From positions 1-43,284 of the forward strand of contig CAJQNR010000125.1 in NCBI GenBank assembly GCA_905479715.1: 43,284 nucleotides of DNA. Direction: 5' to 3'. This DNA comes from an uncultured Sphingorhabdus sp. GTDB taxonomy: Bacteria; Pseudomonadota; Alphaproteobacteria; Sphingomonadales; Sphingomonadaceae. Shown in pieces: positions 9,619 through 19,689 of this stretch (positions are counted from its first letter, which is position 1; the number at the start of each line of letters is the position of its first letter). Under the pieces are notes generated by a model. It had not been told where the DNA came from and ran no database searches. It saw only the letters and a program-made list of their open reading frames with translations. A program made the position numbers and the translations under genes.

Positions 9619-10436
9619 TTATGATGGAATCTGGTTGAAGGCGACGCCCTTGTCGGGGCGATGGTCCTGGGGCAGGCCAAGAATTTTTTCGGCAATGGTG
9701 TTGAGCAGCATCTCGTCGGCTCCGCCCGCGATCCGGCCGGTCGGGGCGTTGATCCAGCTCGACGTCCAGTTGTCTTTTTGTTGCGCGTGATCGTCATAGG
9801 CGAAGCCTTCGCTTCCCTGCAGATCGATGGCCAGTTCGGATAATTTCTGACGCGACCGCACCGACACCAGCTTGTTCAGAGAACCTTCGGGACCGGGAGT
9901 CATTCCGGCCTGCATCATCAGCATCGCGCGCGCCGTAATCGCATTGAGCCCACTGCGCATGGCATAGTTGCGGGCGATTTGCTGCCTTATGCGTCCATCC
10001 GCGATCAAAGGTTTGCCATTCATTTCGGTGGTCTTGGCGAGATCTATAAAAAGGTCAAGATGCGGTCCGAAACCCGCACTGTCGGTTGCGACATAGCGTT
10101 CGATCATCAGCGTCGCCATGGCAACGGCAAAGCCGCCGCCAACCGGAGACATGCGATGATCGTCGCTGATTGTTACATCGTCAAAGAAAACCTCGTTGAC
10201 GTGGCTGTCGCCACCAGCAAGCTTGATCGGACGAACGTCGACTCCCTGCGCCTTCATGTCGACCCAGAAATAGGTCAGGCCCTTGTGCTTGGGGACATTG
10301 GGGTCGGTCCGGACGACGATGACGCCATAGTCGCTATATTGCGCCCAGCTGGTCCACAGTTTCTGGCCGTTGATTTTCCAGCCATTGCCATCGGGTTCGG
10401 CTTTTGTTCGCAGGCCGGCCAGATCCGATCCGCCAG
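9619..10436 (-). pseudogene. N-terminally truncated acyl-CoA dehydrogenase
   Basis: The reading frame extends upstream of the tabulated Met (10257) through GGSDLAGLRTKAEPDGNGWKINGQKLWTSWAQYSDYGVIVVRTDPNVPKHKGLTYFWVDMKAQGVDVRPIKLAGG, then homology stops abruptly near 10436. The N-terminal part (roughly 130-150 residues in this family) is absent. C-terminus is intact (AEKILGLPQDHRPD). Confidence 0.75.
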
Positions 10437-10570
10437 CTATTGGCCGAAAACCCGATGACCCTTTACTGGGCCGAGGAATAACAACGGCGATCGTCGCAAT
10501 TCATATCGGATTCCTCACTGAACCAGGTGTCCGATCGCCATGTTGATGCAATTTTGCCCAGCTTGTTGCC

Positions 10571-13500
10571 CTACGCGCTGGTTGCAGGTTCACTGGCTTC
10601 CCGCTGGATTTTGAGGCGCCGTGTCACTGCAAGCGGGCTTCCGGTTTTCCGGGCCAGCAGATAATAGAATGACGGGATTACGACCAGTGTGAGCAAGGTG
10701 GAAATACTGACACCCCAGACGATGACGATGCCTATCGCTTCGCGGCTGGCTCCCCCGGCACCGGTAGCGAGCATCAGAGGAGTTGCACCGGCAACCGTGG
10801 CAATCGAAGTCATCAGCACGGGACGGAAGCGGCGCTTGGCCGATTCCAATATTGCGGATTCAAACTCCAGACCTTCATCCCGCAACTGGTTGGCAAACTC
10901 GACAATCAGGATGCCATTTTTTGCCGCCAGCCCGACCAGCATGATCAACCCGATCTGGCTGTAAAGATTGAGCGTGCCGCCCATTGCCGTGAGGCCAAGC
11001 AGGCCGCCGCTTACCGCGAGAGGGACGCCCATGATGATGATGAGGGGACTGACGAAACTCTCGAACTGGGCGGCTAGCACCAGATAAACCAATATGATCG
11101 TAAAGCCCAGAACCAGCCAGATCGAACCGCCGGTTTGCCGCAGCGCCCGGCTTTGCCCTTCATAACCAATAGCAGCCACTTCGGGTAGCGAAGCCGCTTC
11201 TGTGTCGAGGAACGTCAAGGCTTCACCGAGCGAATAACCGGGCGCAACCGTCCCTTCGAGGGTGATCGCGCGAAGTTTGTTGAAACGGTTCAGTTCTCCG
11301 GCCTCGGCCCTGCTGTCCAGCGTAACCAGGCCCGATAGCGGAACCAGACTATCATCACGGCCACGGACATAGACATTGGTGAGATCGGCGGCGGTTACCC
11401 GGTCTTCCGGTTCAGCCTGCATGATCACGTCATATTCCTCGCCCCGGTCAACATAGGTACCCGTGGTTCGCGAGCCCATCATCGTTTCCAGCGTCCGCCC
11501 GATTTCCTGCACGGATACGCCGAGATCGGCGGCCCGCACCGTGTTGACGTTGACGACGACCTGTGGCCTGGTTTCCTTGTAATCGGATTCGAGCGTCTCG
11601 ATACCGGGATACTCATCAGCAGCAACAAACAGGGCGTCACGGGCGCGCGTAAGCTCGTCATAAGTATCACCGGCAATGACAAAGCGGATCGCTTCGCCGC
11701 CTCTGCCTCCGATTGTCGAGCCACCGGACGCAAAAACCTGCGCGGCGGGATAGTCCCGAAAGCGCTTGTTCACCTCGGCAACGGTTTCAGCTGTCGTCAT
11801 GTCCCGTTCGTCCCAGGGTTTGAGAAACATGATGATGCGGCCCGCCGAAAAATCGCCTGACGGACCAAAGGAAGCGGGGGCACGAAATAATATTCGCCGC
11901 AGCGGGCCGTCGTCTTCAGTCATCGGCAACACGATGGCTTCAAGATCATTCATGACCTTGACCAGCCGGGGCCAACCGGCGCCTTCCGCAATGGACGCGC
12001 TGCCAAAGATGAACCCGGTGTCTTCCGGCGGGGCAACTTCGGACTTGAGCGTCGTCAGACCGATGGCGACGAAAATTGCGGCCATGCCGAATGCTATTCC
12101 ACCGAGCAGAAATGGCCTGCGAATCCAGCGGGACAATATGCTTTCATATCTGGTGCTGGTTTGCTGGAACTTTTCGTCAACAAAGCGGCTCATCGGGGTT
12201 TCGCCGCCGCCTTTTTTGAGAATTTTCGAGCACATGACCGGGATTAGCGTAAGCGCGACAAAGGTGGAGATTGATACCGCGACGATCATGGTGATCGCCA
12301 GTTCCCGGAACAAAAGCCCGGTTTCGCCGGGCAGGAACATCACCGGTACAAAAACAGCAACCACAACCGCAGTGGTCGCGATAACGGCGAAGCCGACCTC
12401 GCGGGCTCCTTCAAAGGCAGAGACCAGACGGCTTTCACCGCGTTCAATCCGCGCGTAGATATTTTCCAGCACGACAATCGCATCATCAACGACAAGACCG
12501 ATTGCCATCACCAGCGCCAGCAAGGTCAGCAAGTTGATCGAAAGCCCCAGCAGCCAGAGAACAAAAAATGTTCCGATCAGCGATATCGGAACGGTGACCG
12601 CCGGAATGATTGTGGCGCGTACCGATCCGAGGAAAAGATAGATGACGGCGATCACCAGAAACGCAGCAAAGGCAAGCGTTTCCCACACATTTTCAATTGC
12701 CTTGTCGATGAAAACGCTGCTGTCATAACTGACCGCGAGTTCGACACCCGACGGCAGGAGCGGCTTGATCTCGTCAATCCGGTCCTTGATGTCATTGGCA
12801 ACCTGCAGCTCATTGGCGCCGGATTGCCGGATAACCCCCATCCCGACACCGGGACGGCCGTTGGAACGGAAATGGCTGTAGATATTTTCCGGACCCAGTT
12901 CGACCCTTGCGACATCGGCGAGCCGCAGCAATGATCCATCCGCACCCCGGCGGATGACGAGCGCTTTGAAATCATCGACATCGCCATAGGCGCGCGCCAC
13001 GCGCACGGTGAGATTCAGGCCCGTTGATTCGACCCGACCGGCAGGAAGTTCGACATTCTCGCGACGCAGCGCCGCCTCAATATCATTGGGCGACAGACCG
13101 AAAGCGGCCATAGATTTGCGATCGAGCCAAATGCGGATTGCCGGGCGCGCTGCTCCACCGGCCTGAACCCTTGCCACGCCGTCGATGGATGAAAACCGGT
13201 CGACCAATACGCGGTCGACATAATCTGCAAGCCAGAGGGGATCCCGGCCTTCCCCGGTAAGATTGAGCCACATGAAGGGGCGCGCATCCGCATCGACCTT
13301 GTTGATTTCGGGCGGGTCCGATTCCTCGGGCAGATTGTCAAGCGCGCCCGAAACCCGGTCCCGAATATCATTGGCCGCAGCATCGACATCCCTGTCGGGT
13401 GCGAACTCCACGGTTATATCCGAACGTCCGTCACGGGACGAGGAGCGGATCATTTCAATACCTTCAACCCCGGCAATGCGATCTTCAAGTATCTGGGTGA

Positions 13501-13687
13501 TCCGCGATTCAACCACATTGGCCGCAGCGCCCGGATAGTTGACATCAACTGAAACAATTGGTGGTTCTATGGCAGGATATTGACGAACCGGTAACTGAAG
13601 AAAGGCGACGATCCCGGCCAAGACGAGCAACAGACTGAGCACGATCGCGAAGACCGGTCGCTTGACAGAGACGTCGGAGAGAATCAC
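10571..13687 (-). CDS. RND multidrug/solvent efflux transporter permease (AcrB/HAE1 type)
   Basis: 1038 aa; MILSDVSVKRPVFAIVLSLLLVLAGIVAF, LPVRQYPAIEPP, GLVVDDAIVVLENIYARIERGE, MLVGLAAKNGILIVEFANQLRDEG. Confidence 0.97.
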   Translation of the reverse strand: MILSDVSVKRPVFAIVLSLLLVLAGIVAFLQLPVRQYPAIEPPIVSVDVNYPGAAANVVESRITQILEDRIAGVEGIEMIRSSSRDGRSDITVEFAPDRDVDAAANDIRDRVSGALDNLPEESDPPEINKVDADARPFMWLNLTGEGRDPLWLADYVDRVLVDRFSSIDGVARVQAGGAARPAIRIWLDRKSMAAFGLSPNDIEAALRRENVELPAGRVESTGLNLTVRVARAYGDVDDFKALVIRRGADGSLLRLADVARVELGPENIYSHFRSNGRPGVGMGVIRQSGANELQVANDIKDRIDEIKPLLPSGVELAVSYDSSVFIDKAIENVWETLAFAAFLVIAVIYLFLGSVRATIIPAVTVPISLIGTFFVLWLLGLSINLLTLLALVMAIGLVVDDAIVVLENIYARIERGESRLVSAFEGAREVGFAVIATTAVVVAVFVPVMFLPGETGLLFRELAITMIVAVSISTFVALTLIPVMCSKILKKGGGETPMSRFVDEKFQQTSTRYESILSRWIRRPFLLGGIAFGMAAIFVAIGLTTLKSEVAPPEDTGFIFGSASIAEGAGWPRLVKVMNDLEAIVLPMTEDDGPLRRILFRAPASFGPSGDFSAGRIIMFLKPWDERDMTTAETVAEVNKRFRDYPAAQVFASGGSTIGGRGGEAIRFVIAGDTYDELTRARDALFVAADEYPGIETLESDYKETRPQVVVNVNTVRAADLGVSVQEIGRTLETMMGSRTTGTYVDRGEEYDVIMQAEPEDRVTAADLTNVYVRGRDDSLVPLSGLVTLDSRAEAGELNRFNKLRAITLEGTVAPGYSLGEALTFLDTEAASLPEVAAIGYEGQSRALRQTGGSIWLVLGFTIILVYLVLAAQFESFVSPLIIIMGVPLAVSGGLLGLTAMGGTLNLYSQIGLIMLVGLAAKNGILIVEFANQLRDEGLEFESAILESAKRRFRPVLMTSIATVAGATPLMLATGAGGASREAIGIVIVWGVSISTLLTLVVIPSFYYLLARKTGSPLAVTRRLKIQREASEPATSA

Positions 13688-14784
13688 CGGTCTGTACCTT
13701 CGGCCTGGGCATCAGAACTACTGGCCGCGCTCGATTTTTCGGGTGACTTCTTGTCCGGCATTACGGCGTTGACGGGCGCATCATCCCGTACTTTTACCGT
13801 GCCATCAGCGACAATCCGGGTGCCCCGGGTGACGCCGTCAAGCACTTCGATCATGCCATTGGAACGCAGGCCGACCTTGATCGTGGTCCGCCTGGCGATA
13901 TTTTCCTTGTCGACAACAAAGACGAAATTCTGGTCACCCTGGGTGATCAACGCCGTTTCGGGGATAGCAAGACCGGTGCGGGTTTCCGATACGATCCGGA
14001 CGGTTAGCAGCATGCCCGGGCGCAGCAAGCGGCTGTTGTTGGGCAATTTCGCCCGCACGGTAATGCTCCGCGACAGGGGATCAACCAGCGGATCGATATT
14101 GTCGATTGTCCCGAAAAAAATCTGATCCGGATAGGCTGCCGCCCGTGCCTCGATCACCTGACCTTTTGCAATCGACGTCAGAAGGGCCTCGGGAATGGTA
14201 AAGTCGAGTTTGATCGACGAGATATCGCTGATTGTGGCTATCGGGCTGCCGGATGTGACCACGGTTCCCGGAGAGATGGTGCGCAGACTCAACACACCGT
14301 CAAATGGTGCGCGGATAATCCGGTCTGATATACGCGAGCGAATGGCATTGGCTGCGGCTCGAGCGCTATCGCGCAAGGCCAATTGCTCATCCACTGCGGC
14401 GTTGGTGGTAAATCCGCGTTTCTGCAAAGAGACCAGCCGGTCGAGTTTTTTCTCTGCCTCTCGAGCGCGCGCTTCAACGGCGGTCAAATCTGCCGCTTCT
14501 TCCCCTCGTGACAGCTGTGCGATCATCGCGCCTCGTCGCACAATATCACCATCAGAAAAGCCGAGTTTTTCAATGCGTTCGGTGACTGGTGAGGTGATGA
14601 CCGTCTGCTCATTGGCAAAAGCAGTGCCGACGGCTTCAATGTCTCTGACAAATTCAGCCTGGCTTACGACCCCGCCAACCACGGTTGGCGCATTGTCCGA
14701 TTTGTCCCCCTGGCCTGCCCCACTGCCACAGCCGGCGAGGGCGATTGACAGAAAGCCAAGCAAAAAGAATCTGTATACCGTCAT
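13684..14784 (-). CDS. RND efflux periplasmic adaptor subunit (membrane fusion lipoprotein)
   Basis: Lipobox signal MTVYRFFLLGFLSIALAGCGSG; RAPFDGVLSLRTISPGTVVTSGSPIATI; LRPGMLLTVRI. Overlaps the permease by 4 nt. The ORF track starts at 14847, but Met at 14784 fits the signal peptide. Confidence 0.93.
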   Translation of the reverse strand: MTVYRFFLLGFLSIALAGCGSGAGQGDKSDNAPTVVGGVVSQAEFVRDIEAVGTAFANEQTVITSPVTERIEKLGFSDGDIVRRGAMIAQLSRGEEAADLTAVEARAREAEKKLDRLVSLQKRGFTTNAAVDEQLALRDSARAAANAIRSRISDRIIRAPFDGVLSLRTISPGTVVTSGSPIATISDISSIKLDFTIPEALLTSIAKGQVIEARAAAYPDQIFFGTIDNIDPLVDPLSRSITVRAKLPNNSRLLRPGMLLTVRIVSETRTGLAIPETALITQGDQNFVFVVDKENIARRTTIKVGLRSNGMIEVLDGVTRGTRIVADGTVKVRDDAPVNAVMPDKKSPEKSSAASSSDAQAEGTDR

Positions 14785-15122
14785 GAGGGGGAATCCTTGA
14801 ACTCCGTTTGCATGAGCCAGATTTATCGGTCTGTTTGAACGTTCCAACGGCTACGCCTCCCGGACGAACACATTAATAATAAAAGACATATAGTATAGGC
14901 GTTATTCAGCCTAACGGATAAATGTTGCAAAATATAATCAGATTTCTGCTCGTCATTGTGTCGGTCGGGACATGGGCGAAAACCCCCGATCCGGTGCAAT
15001 GATTGCTGCCAGCCATGCCGCCCTGCCCGTTTATATTGCCCGACTGATAGCTGTCTGGCGGGATGCGGATCCGATTGCAGGTGGACCACCTTTGACCAGC
15101 AGAACCAGCGGCACCAATATTG

Positions 15123-16361
15123 TTACGCAGCAAGTCCCCGCTGCACGTCCAAACCGCTTGGTTCCTGAAAAGGACGCAGACCGAATTCCGGCAACATCGC
15201 GAGCATATGATCAAAAAGGTCCGACTGAATATCTTCGTAGACGTTCCATTCGGTGGTGTTTGTAAAGCAGTAGATTTCTATCGGCAGTCCGTGCGGTGTG
15301 GGATCCAGCTGGCGGACAAGCATCGTCATGTTCTGTGCAATATTATCCTGTGCGCGGAGATAGGCGACAACATATTTTCGGAAGGTTCCGATATTGGTTA
15401 TGCGGCGGCTGTTGACGGGGTCGCGGCCCGCTTTTTCAAGCGCTGCGTTCCAGGCGTCCAGTTCCGCTTTCTTCTGGTCGAGATATTTTTCAAGAAGCTG
15501 GAAACGATGCAGTTCTTCCTCTTCCTTTTCGGTGAGAAAACGGATTCCGTTCTGATCAATGAAAATCGAGCGTTTTATTCGTCTTCCACCCGCTTCCGCC
15601 ATCCCGCGCCAGTTTTTGAAGCTTTCCGAAATCAACCGGTGCGTGGGAATGGTCGTAATGGTCTTGTCCCAATTCTGTACCTTGATCGTATGCAATGCGA
15701 TATCGATCACCTCGCCGTCAGCGTTGAGTTCGGGCATCTCGATCCAGTCTCCGACGCGCAGCATATCGTTGGAGGTGAGCTGCACAGAGGCGACAAGTGA
15801 AAGCAGCGTGTCTTTGAAAACCAGTAAAATAACGGCTGCCATCGCTCCCAGCCCGGAAAGAAGCAGGAGCGGTGATTCATCCATCAATGCCGAGATAATG
15901 AGGATCGTAGTGCCCGCATAAACGACAATTTTGAGCAGTTGAATATAGCCTTTGATCGGACGGGTCGCCGCATCCGGCCGATGTTCGTAAATGTCGTTTG
16001 CGAGGGTTAACGCCTTGCTGAGACCCATCCCAATGAAGAGAATGATCGAGGCGGACACGACATTGCTGACCAAGGTAATGACGGTCGCCGGCAAATGGGG
16101 AACCGTGACGATTCCGTTGGAAATGATCAGCGCGGGCAGAATATTGGCAAAGCGCGCTGCAACCGGGATCGGGGTGAGATCATCATAAGGCAACCAGCGC
16201 GTAAGAAGGCGTAGAAAGATATGTTTAATCAGAAAATTGGCGATCCATGCGAGCGCGATCAGGATAGCGAGGCCGGCCAGTGTTTCGGCTCTTGGCGGCA
16301 GGTCCGCCAGGAACGGGAGAATATTTGTCATCGAGAAATTTTGTGCGGTAATTTGGTCCAT
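15123..16361 (-). CDS. Mechanosensitive ion channel family protein (MscS type)
   Basis: [73 protein letters not shown]. Start likely MDQITAQ at 16361. Confidence 0.93.
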   Translation of the reverse strand: [412 protein letters not shown]

Positions 16362-16675
16362 AACATTAAGCCCGCAAACTCGCGGGACCTGAATCCATTC
16401 CGGTTTGGTGTGGGAGGAAGACAGCACTATCTGTCTGATACCGCTATCCCTGTCAACACGGTGACAAGGCTTTGATTGCCCTGTTTGATTATTGCTGGAG
16501 AAAGCGGTGGCGTGATGCTAGGCGAGCGTTTCTCAACCTTGATATTTTTGATGCCAAGATGGACGCGCTGCGGTCTGCGGCTTGCATGTTTCCCCGGTCA
16601 GGGGTAATCTTTTTGCAGACGTGCTGATCGGGCCCTTCCTCCCGGGTATAAAAGGGAATCTGCAGAATCGGCCTC

Positions 16676-17962
16676 ATGTGGAAACGGACCTTTAGAAATA
16701 GTGCGGGGTTATCCAGAATAATTGCGACGGGGGCGCCACTGGCGCCATTCGGCTTTCCCGCGTTCCGGGCGATATGGACGGCGAACCTGTTCTCCAGCAT
16801 GGGTGCCATGATTCAGGCTGTTGCTGCCGCCTGGTTGATGACCGAGCTTACCGATTCGAACATGTTGATCGCCATGGTCCAGACATCTGCGGTATTGCCG
16901 ATCATGCTGTTCGGAGTGTTCGCCGGCGCCATTGCGGACAATTTTGACCGTCGGCGCGTCATGCTGATTGCGCAATTTGGCATGCTCGTAACCTCCGCAG
17001 TTCTGGCATTGATCACATATGAACAGATAATCGGCCCCTATAGTCTTCTGGCATTGTCGTTGCTTGTTGGCATCGGTACGGCTCTCAATGCGCCAGCCTG
17101 GCAGGCGTCTGTTCGGGCGCAAGTCGGCCGCAAGGATTTGCCGCAGGCGATCAGCCTCAATTCCGTTGCCTTCAATCTGGCACGAAGCGTTGGTCCGGCT
17201 CTCGGAGGAATATTGATCTCCCTGTGGGATATCAGTCTGGCATTTGCCATCAACGCCCTGAGCTATATTTTCCTGATCGTTGTCTTGCTTCGCTGGCGAC
17301 CGGATGTCCCGCCTCCGACAAGGGGGGCGATGTTCATTTCTATCGCCACCGGCGTCCGTTTTTGCGTGACGTCGCAACCGGTGCGCAAGGTGTTGTTGCG
17401 TGGGGTGACTATCGGCGTGGGATGCGCTGCATATCAGGCGCTGTTGCCGATCATCGTTCGTGAACAGATCAAGGGCGACGAATTTGACTTTGGTCTGCTG
17501 CTCGGGGCGTTCGGGATTGCCTCAATCGTTTCTGCGCTATTCGTTGGATCGATAAGGCGACGTCTCGATAGTGAAGTCGTTATCGGTATCGGGTCGCTCG
17601 CATTTGCCGTTGCGCAAGTGATCCTGGCAGTTAGTCCCAGCCTGCTTCTTGCCATGCTGGCTGCGTTCGTCGCGGGTGCAGGCTGGGTTTTTGCGCTGAC
17701 GACACTCAATGTGGCCATGCAAATGCGCTCCCCCGAAACAATTCTGGGTCGTTGTCTTTCGATATATCAAGCAGCAACTTTCGGCGGCATAGCTATAGGG
17801 TCCTGGTTCTGGGGGACGATTGCCGAAAAGAGCGGCGCTCCCGTGGCCCTGATATTGGCCGCCGCATGGCTTGTCCTATCCTTGATTATTTTCCGCTTTC
17901 TCGCGCCGATGCCCAAAAAGGACGAGGGCATCCCATTGTCTCAGCCAACATCTGCTGACTAA
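16676..17962 (+). CDS. MFS transporter (EntS/MFS_3-like)
   Basis: 428 aa, about 12 hydrophobic segments; FPAFRAIWTANLFSSMGAMIQAVAAAWLMTELT, GVFAGAIADNFDRRRVML, LNSVAFNLARSVGPALGGILI. Confidence 0.93.
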   Translation: MWKRTFRNSAGLSRIIATGAPLAPFGFPAFRAIWTANLFSSMGAMIQAVAAAWLMTELTDSNMLIAMVQTSAVLPIMLFGVFAGAIADNFDRRRVMLIAQFGMLVTSAVLALITYEQIIGPYSLLALSLLVGIGTALNAPAWQASVRAQVGRKDLPQAISLNSVAFNLARSVGPALGGILISLWDISLAFAINALSYIFLIVVLLRWRPDVPPPTRGAMFISIATGVRFCVTSQPVRKVLLRGVTIGVGCAAYQALLPIIVREQIKGDEFDFGLLLGAFGIASIVSALFVGSIRRRLDSEVVIGIGSLAFAVAQVILAVSPSLLLAMLAAFVAGAGWVFALTTLNVAMQMRSPETILGRCLSIYQAATFGGIAIGSWFWGTIAEKSGAPVALILAAAWLVLSLIIFRFLAPMPKKDEGIPLSQPTSAD

Positions 17963-18153
17963 CCGGATAGTCCCCCATTCCAATCCAAATATATCTCAAA
18001 TTATCTGACGCCTTGCGCCCCAAAGAATGACCTTATGCAAAAGGCAAGTGCTGCTTTGAAAGCTGCTGGAATCCCCCGCTCTCCGGCTGCCCAAGCTGGT
18101 TAATCATTATTTATGGGCCGCGTGGTAAATACCGGACCTGTACAAATATAGAG

Positions 18154-18873
18154 GTGCGGATGACACGTTTGAAATTCTATTTGGTGATGGGCGCTGCCGT
18201 TGGTCTTGCCGGTACAACACCAGCCTGGGCCCAGTCGACCGGGGAGAGCGAGAGCGTGTCGCGCTTTACCCTGTCCGCCAATGCCGCGATCGTTTCCGAT
18301 TACCGTTTCCGGGGCATAAGCCTTTCTGATCGCGATCCCGCCGTTCAGGGCGGCGTCGATCTCAGCATGGACAATGGTCTGTTCGTGGGAGGCTGGGCAT
18401 CCAGCATCGCGGATACCGGCGGTTCCAACGTCGAAGTCGATCTCTATGGTGGCTATGCCGGATCGGCGGCGGGGCTCGATTATACGGTGACAGCGCTGGG
18501 ATATTTATATCCCGGCGGAAGCGGCGTAAACTATTATGAAGTCAGCGCCGGTGTGGAAAAGGGGCTCGGCCTGGCGACGCTGGGCCTCGAAATCGCCTAT
18601 GTTCCCGATCAGAAAAACTATCCCGGCGATAATGTCTATGTGTCCGGCACAGCGGCAATCGAGATTCCTGAGACGCCATTGTCCGCTACCGCGCGTGTCG
18701 GCCGTGAAACCAGCGATTTCATCAAGAAATGGGATTGGGAAGCCGGGATTGCCTATGCATTGGGAAATTTCACCACGTCGCTATCCTATGTCGATAGTGA
18801 CTATGGCGGTGTGGGTCAGGCTGGCCGACTGGGCCGCAGCGGCCTGGTCGCGTCTATCGCAGTGGATTTCTGA
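18154..18873 (+). CDS. TorF family putative porin
   Basis: 239 aa; signal peptide; LSANAAIVSDYRFRGISLSDRDPAVQGGVDLSMDNGLFVGGWASSI is characteristic of this outer-membrane family. Confidence 0.88.
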   Translation: MRMTRLKFYLVMGAAVGLAGTTPAWAQSTGESESVSRFTLSANAAIVSDYRFRGISLSDRDPAVQGGVDLSMDNGLFVGGWASSIADTGGSNVEVDLYGGYAGSAAGLDYTVTALGYLYPGGSGVNYYEVSAGVEKGLGLATLGLEIAYVPDQKNYPGDNVYVSGTAAIEIPETPLSATARVGRETSDFIKKWDWEAGIAYALGNFTTSLSYVDSDYGGVGQAGRLGRSGLVASIAVDF

Positions 18874-18887
18874 AGGCTTTACTGAAC

Positions 18888-19679
18888 ATGCTACGTCTTT
18901 TCCTTTCCGTTGATATGGTTGGTTCGACCCAGTTCAAGGCAAAATTCAGTGGTCGCGCCAGCGACGGCTGGCTCGATACGTTCCATACTTTTTTCACCCA
19001 TTTCCCGCTCATGCTTGCCGGCCAGCTCGGCTTTGAATTTCTCGACAAGGAGGAGACGCCCGCGGTTGATGTCTGGAAGATGATGGGGGATGAAGTGATC
19101 TTCATGGCCGAGCCCTCGAGCGCCGAGGAACTGGCGTCGATCCTGCGGACCTTGTTGCGGACGATGAAGCTGTATGAACAGCAGCATTATGCAAAATTGC
19201 CGCTGCGTTTGAAAGGCACCGCGTGGCTTGCCGAATTTGGCGAGCATAATATCGAGCTCGATATTCCCGAGCTTTCGTTCAGTGACGGGGCGCCTCATGT
19301 GGACTTTATCGGCCCCGACCTCGATCTCGGCTTCAGGCTTTCGAAATTTGCGCGGCCTGCCAGCCTGGTTCTCTCGCTTGATCTTGTCGAGCTGCTGCTG
19401 GGAGCAGAAAACCTGTCATCGGTCGCGCTCTATCTGGTGGGCCGGGAGGAGTTGAAAGGGGTGTTGTTCGGCAGGCCCTATCCGATCATCTGGATGGCCG
19501 ATGCGGAGACCGGTTTTGATTTCCTGCCGTGGGAAATCGAATCCTGTTCGATGACCGCGTCCGCAACCGATGCGTCTCCCACCGACCATGAAACGCTGCG
19601 CGGTGCCATTGACGACATGCGGCTATATCTGAGCAAGATGCACGGGATCGAACGGGGACCTTTCCGGATCGGCCACTAG
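18888..19679 (+). CDS. Class III nucleotidyl cyclase-homology protein (function unassigned)
   Basis: 263 aa; N-terminal FLSVDMVGSTQFK (FxDxxGST), VDVWKMMGDEVIF (KxxGDE), then GPDLDLGFRLSKFARPASLVLSLDLV at the position of the cyclase NxAxRL region. Confidence 0.65.
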   Translation: MLRLFLSVDMVGSTQFKAKFSGRASDGWLDTFHTFFTHFPLMLAGQLGFEFLDKEETPAVDVWKMMGDEVIFMAEPSSAEELASILRTLLRTMKLYEQQHYAKLPLRLKGTAWLAEFGEHNIELDIPELSFSDGAPHVDFIGPDLDLGFRLSKFARPASLVLSLDLVELLLGAENLSSVALYLVGREELKGVLFGRPYPIIWMADAETGFDFLPWEIESCSMTASATDASPTDHETLRGAIDDMRLYLSKMHGIERGPFRIGH

Positions 19680-19689
19680 GCCCCGCCGG

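Noticed and set aside
8270-9790. 506-aa plus-strand ORF antisense to the thiolase gene
   Set aside because: Arg/His/Cys-rich composition with no recognisable domain; the opposite strand encodes a clear thiolase. Typical antisense artefact of high-GC coding DNA.
11766-12458. 230-aa plus-strand ORF inside the RND permease
   Set aside because: Antisense to conserved RND permease sequence; Ser/Thr/Arg-rich artefact.
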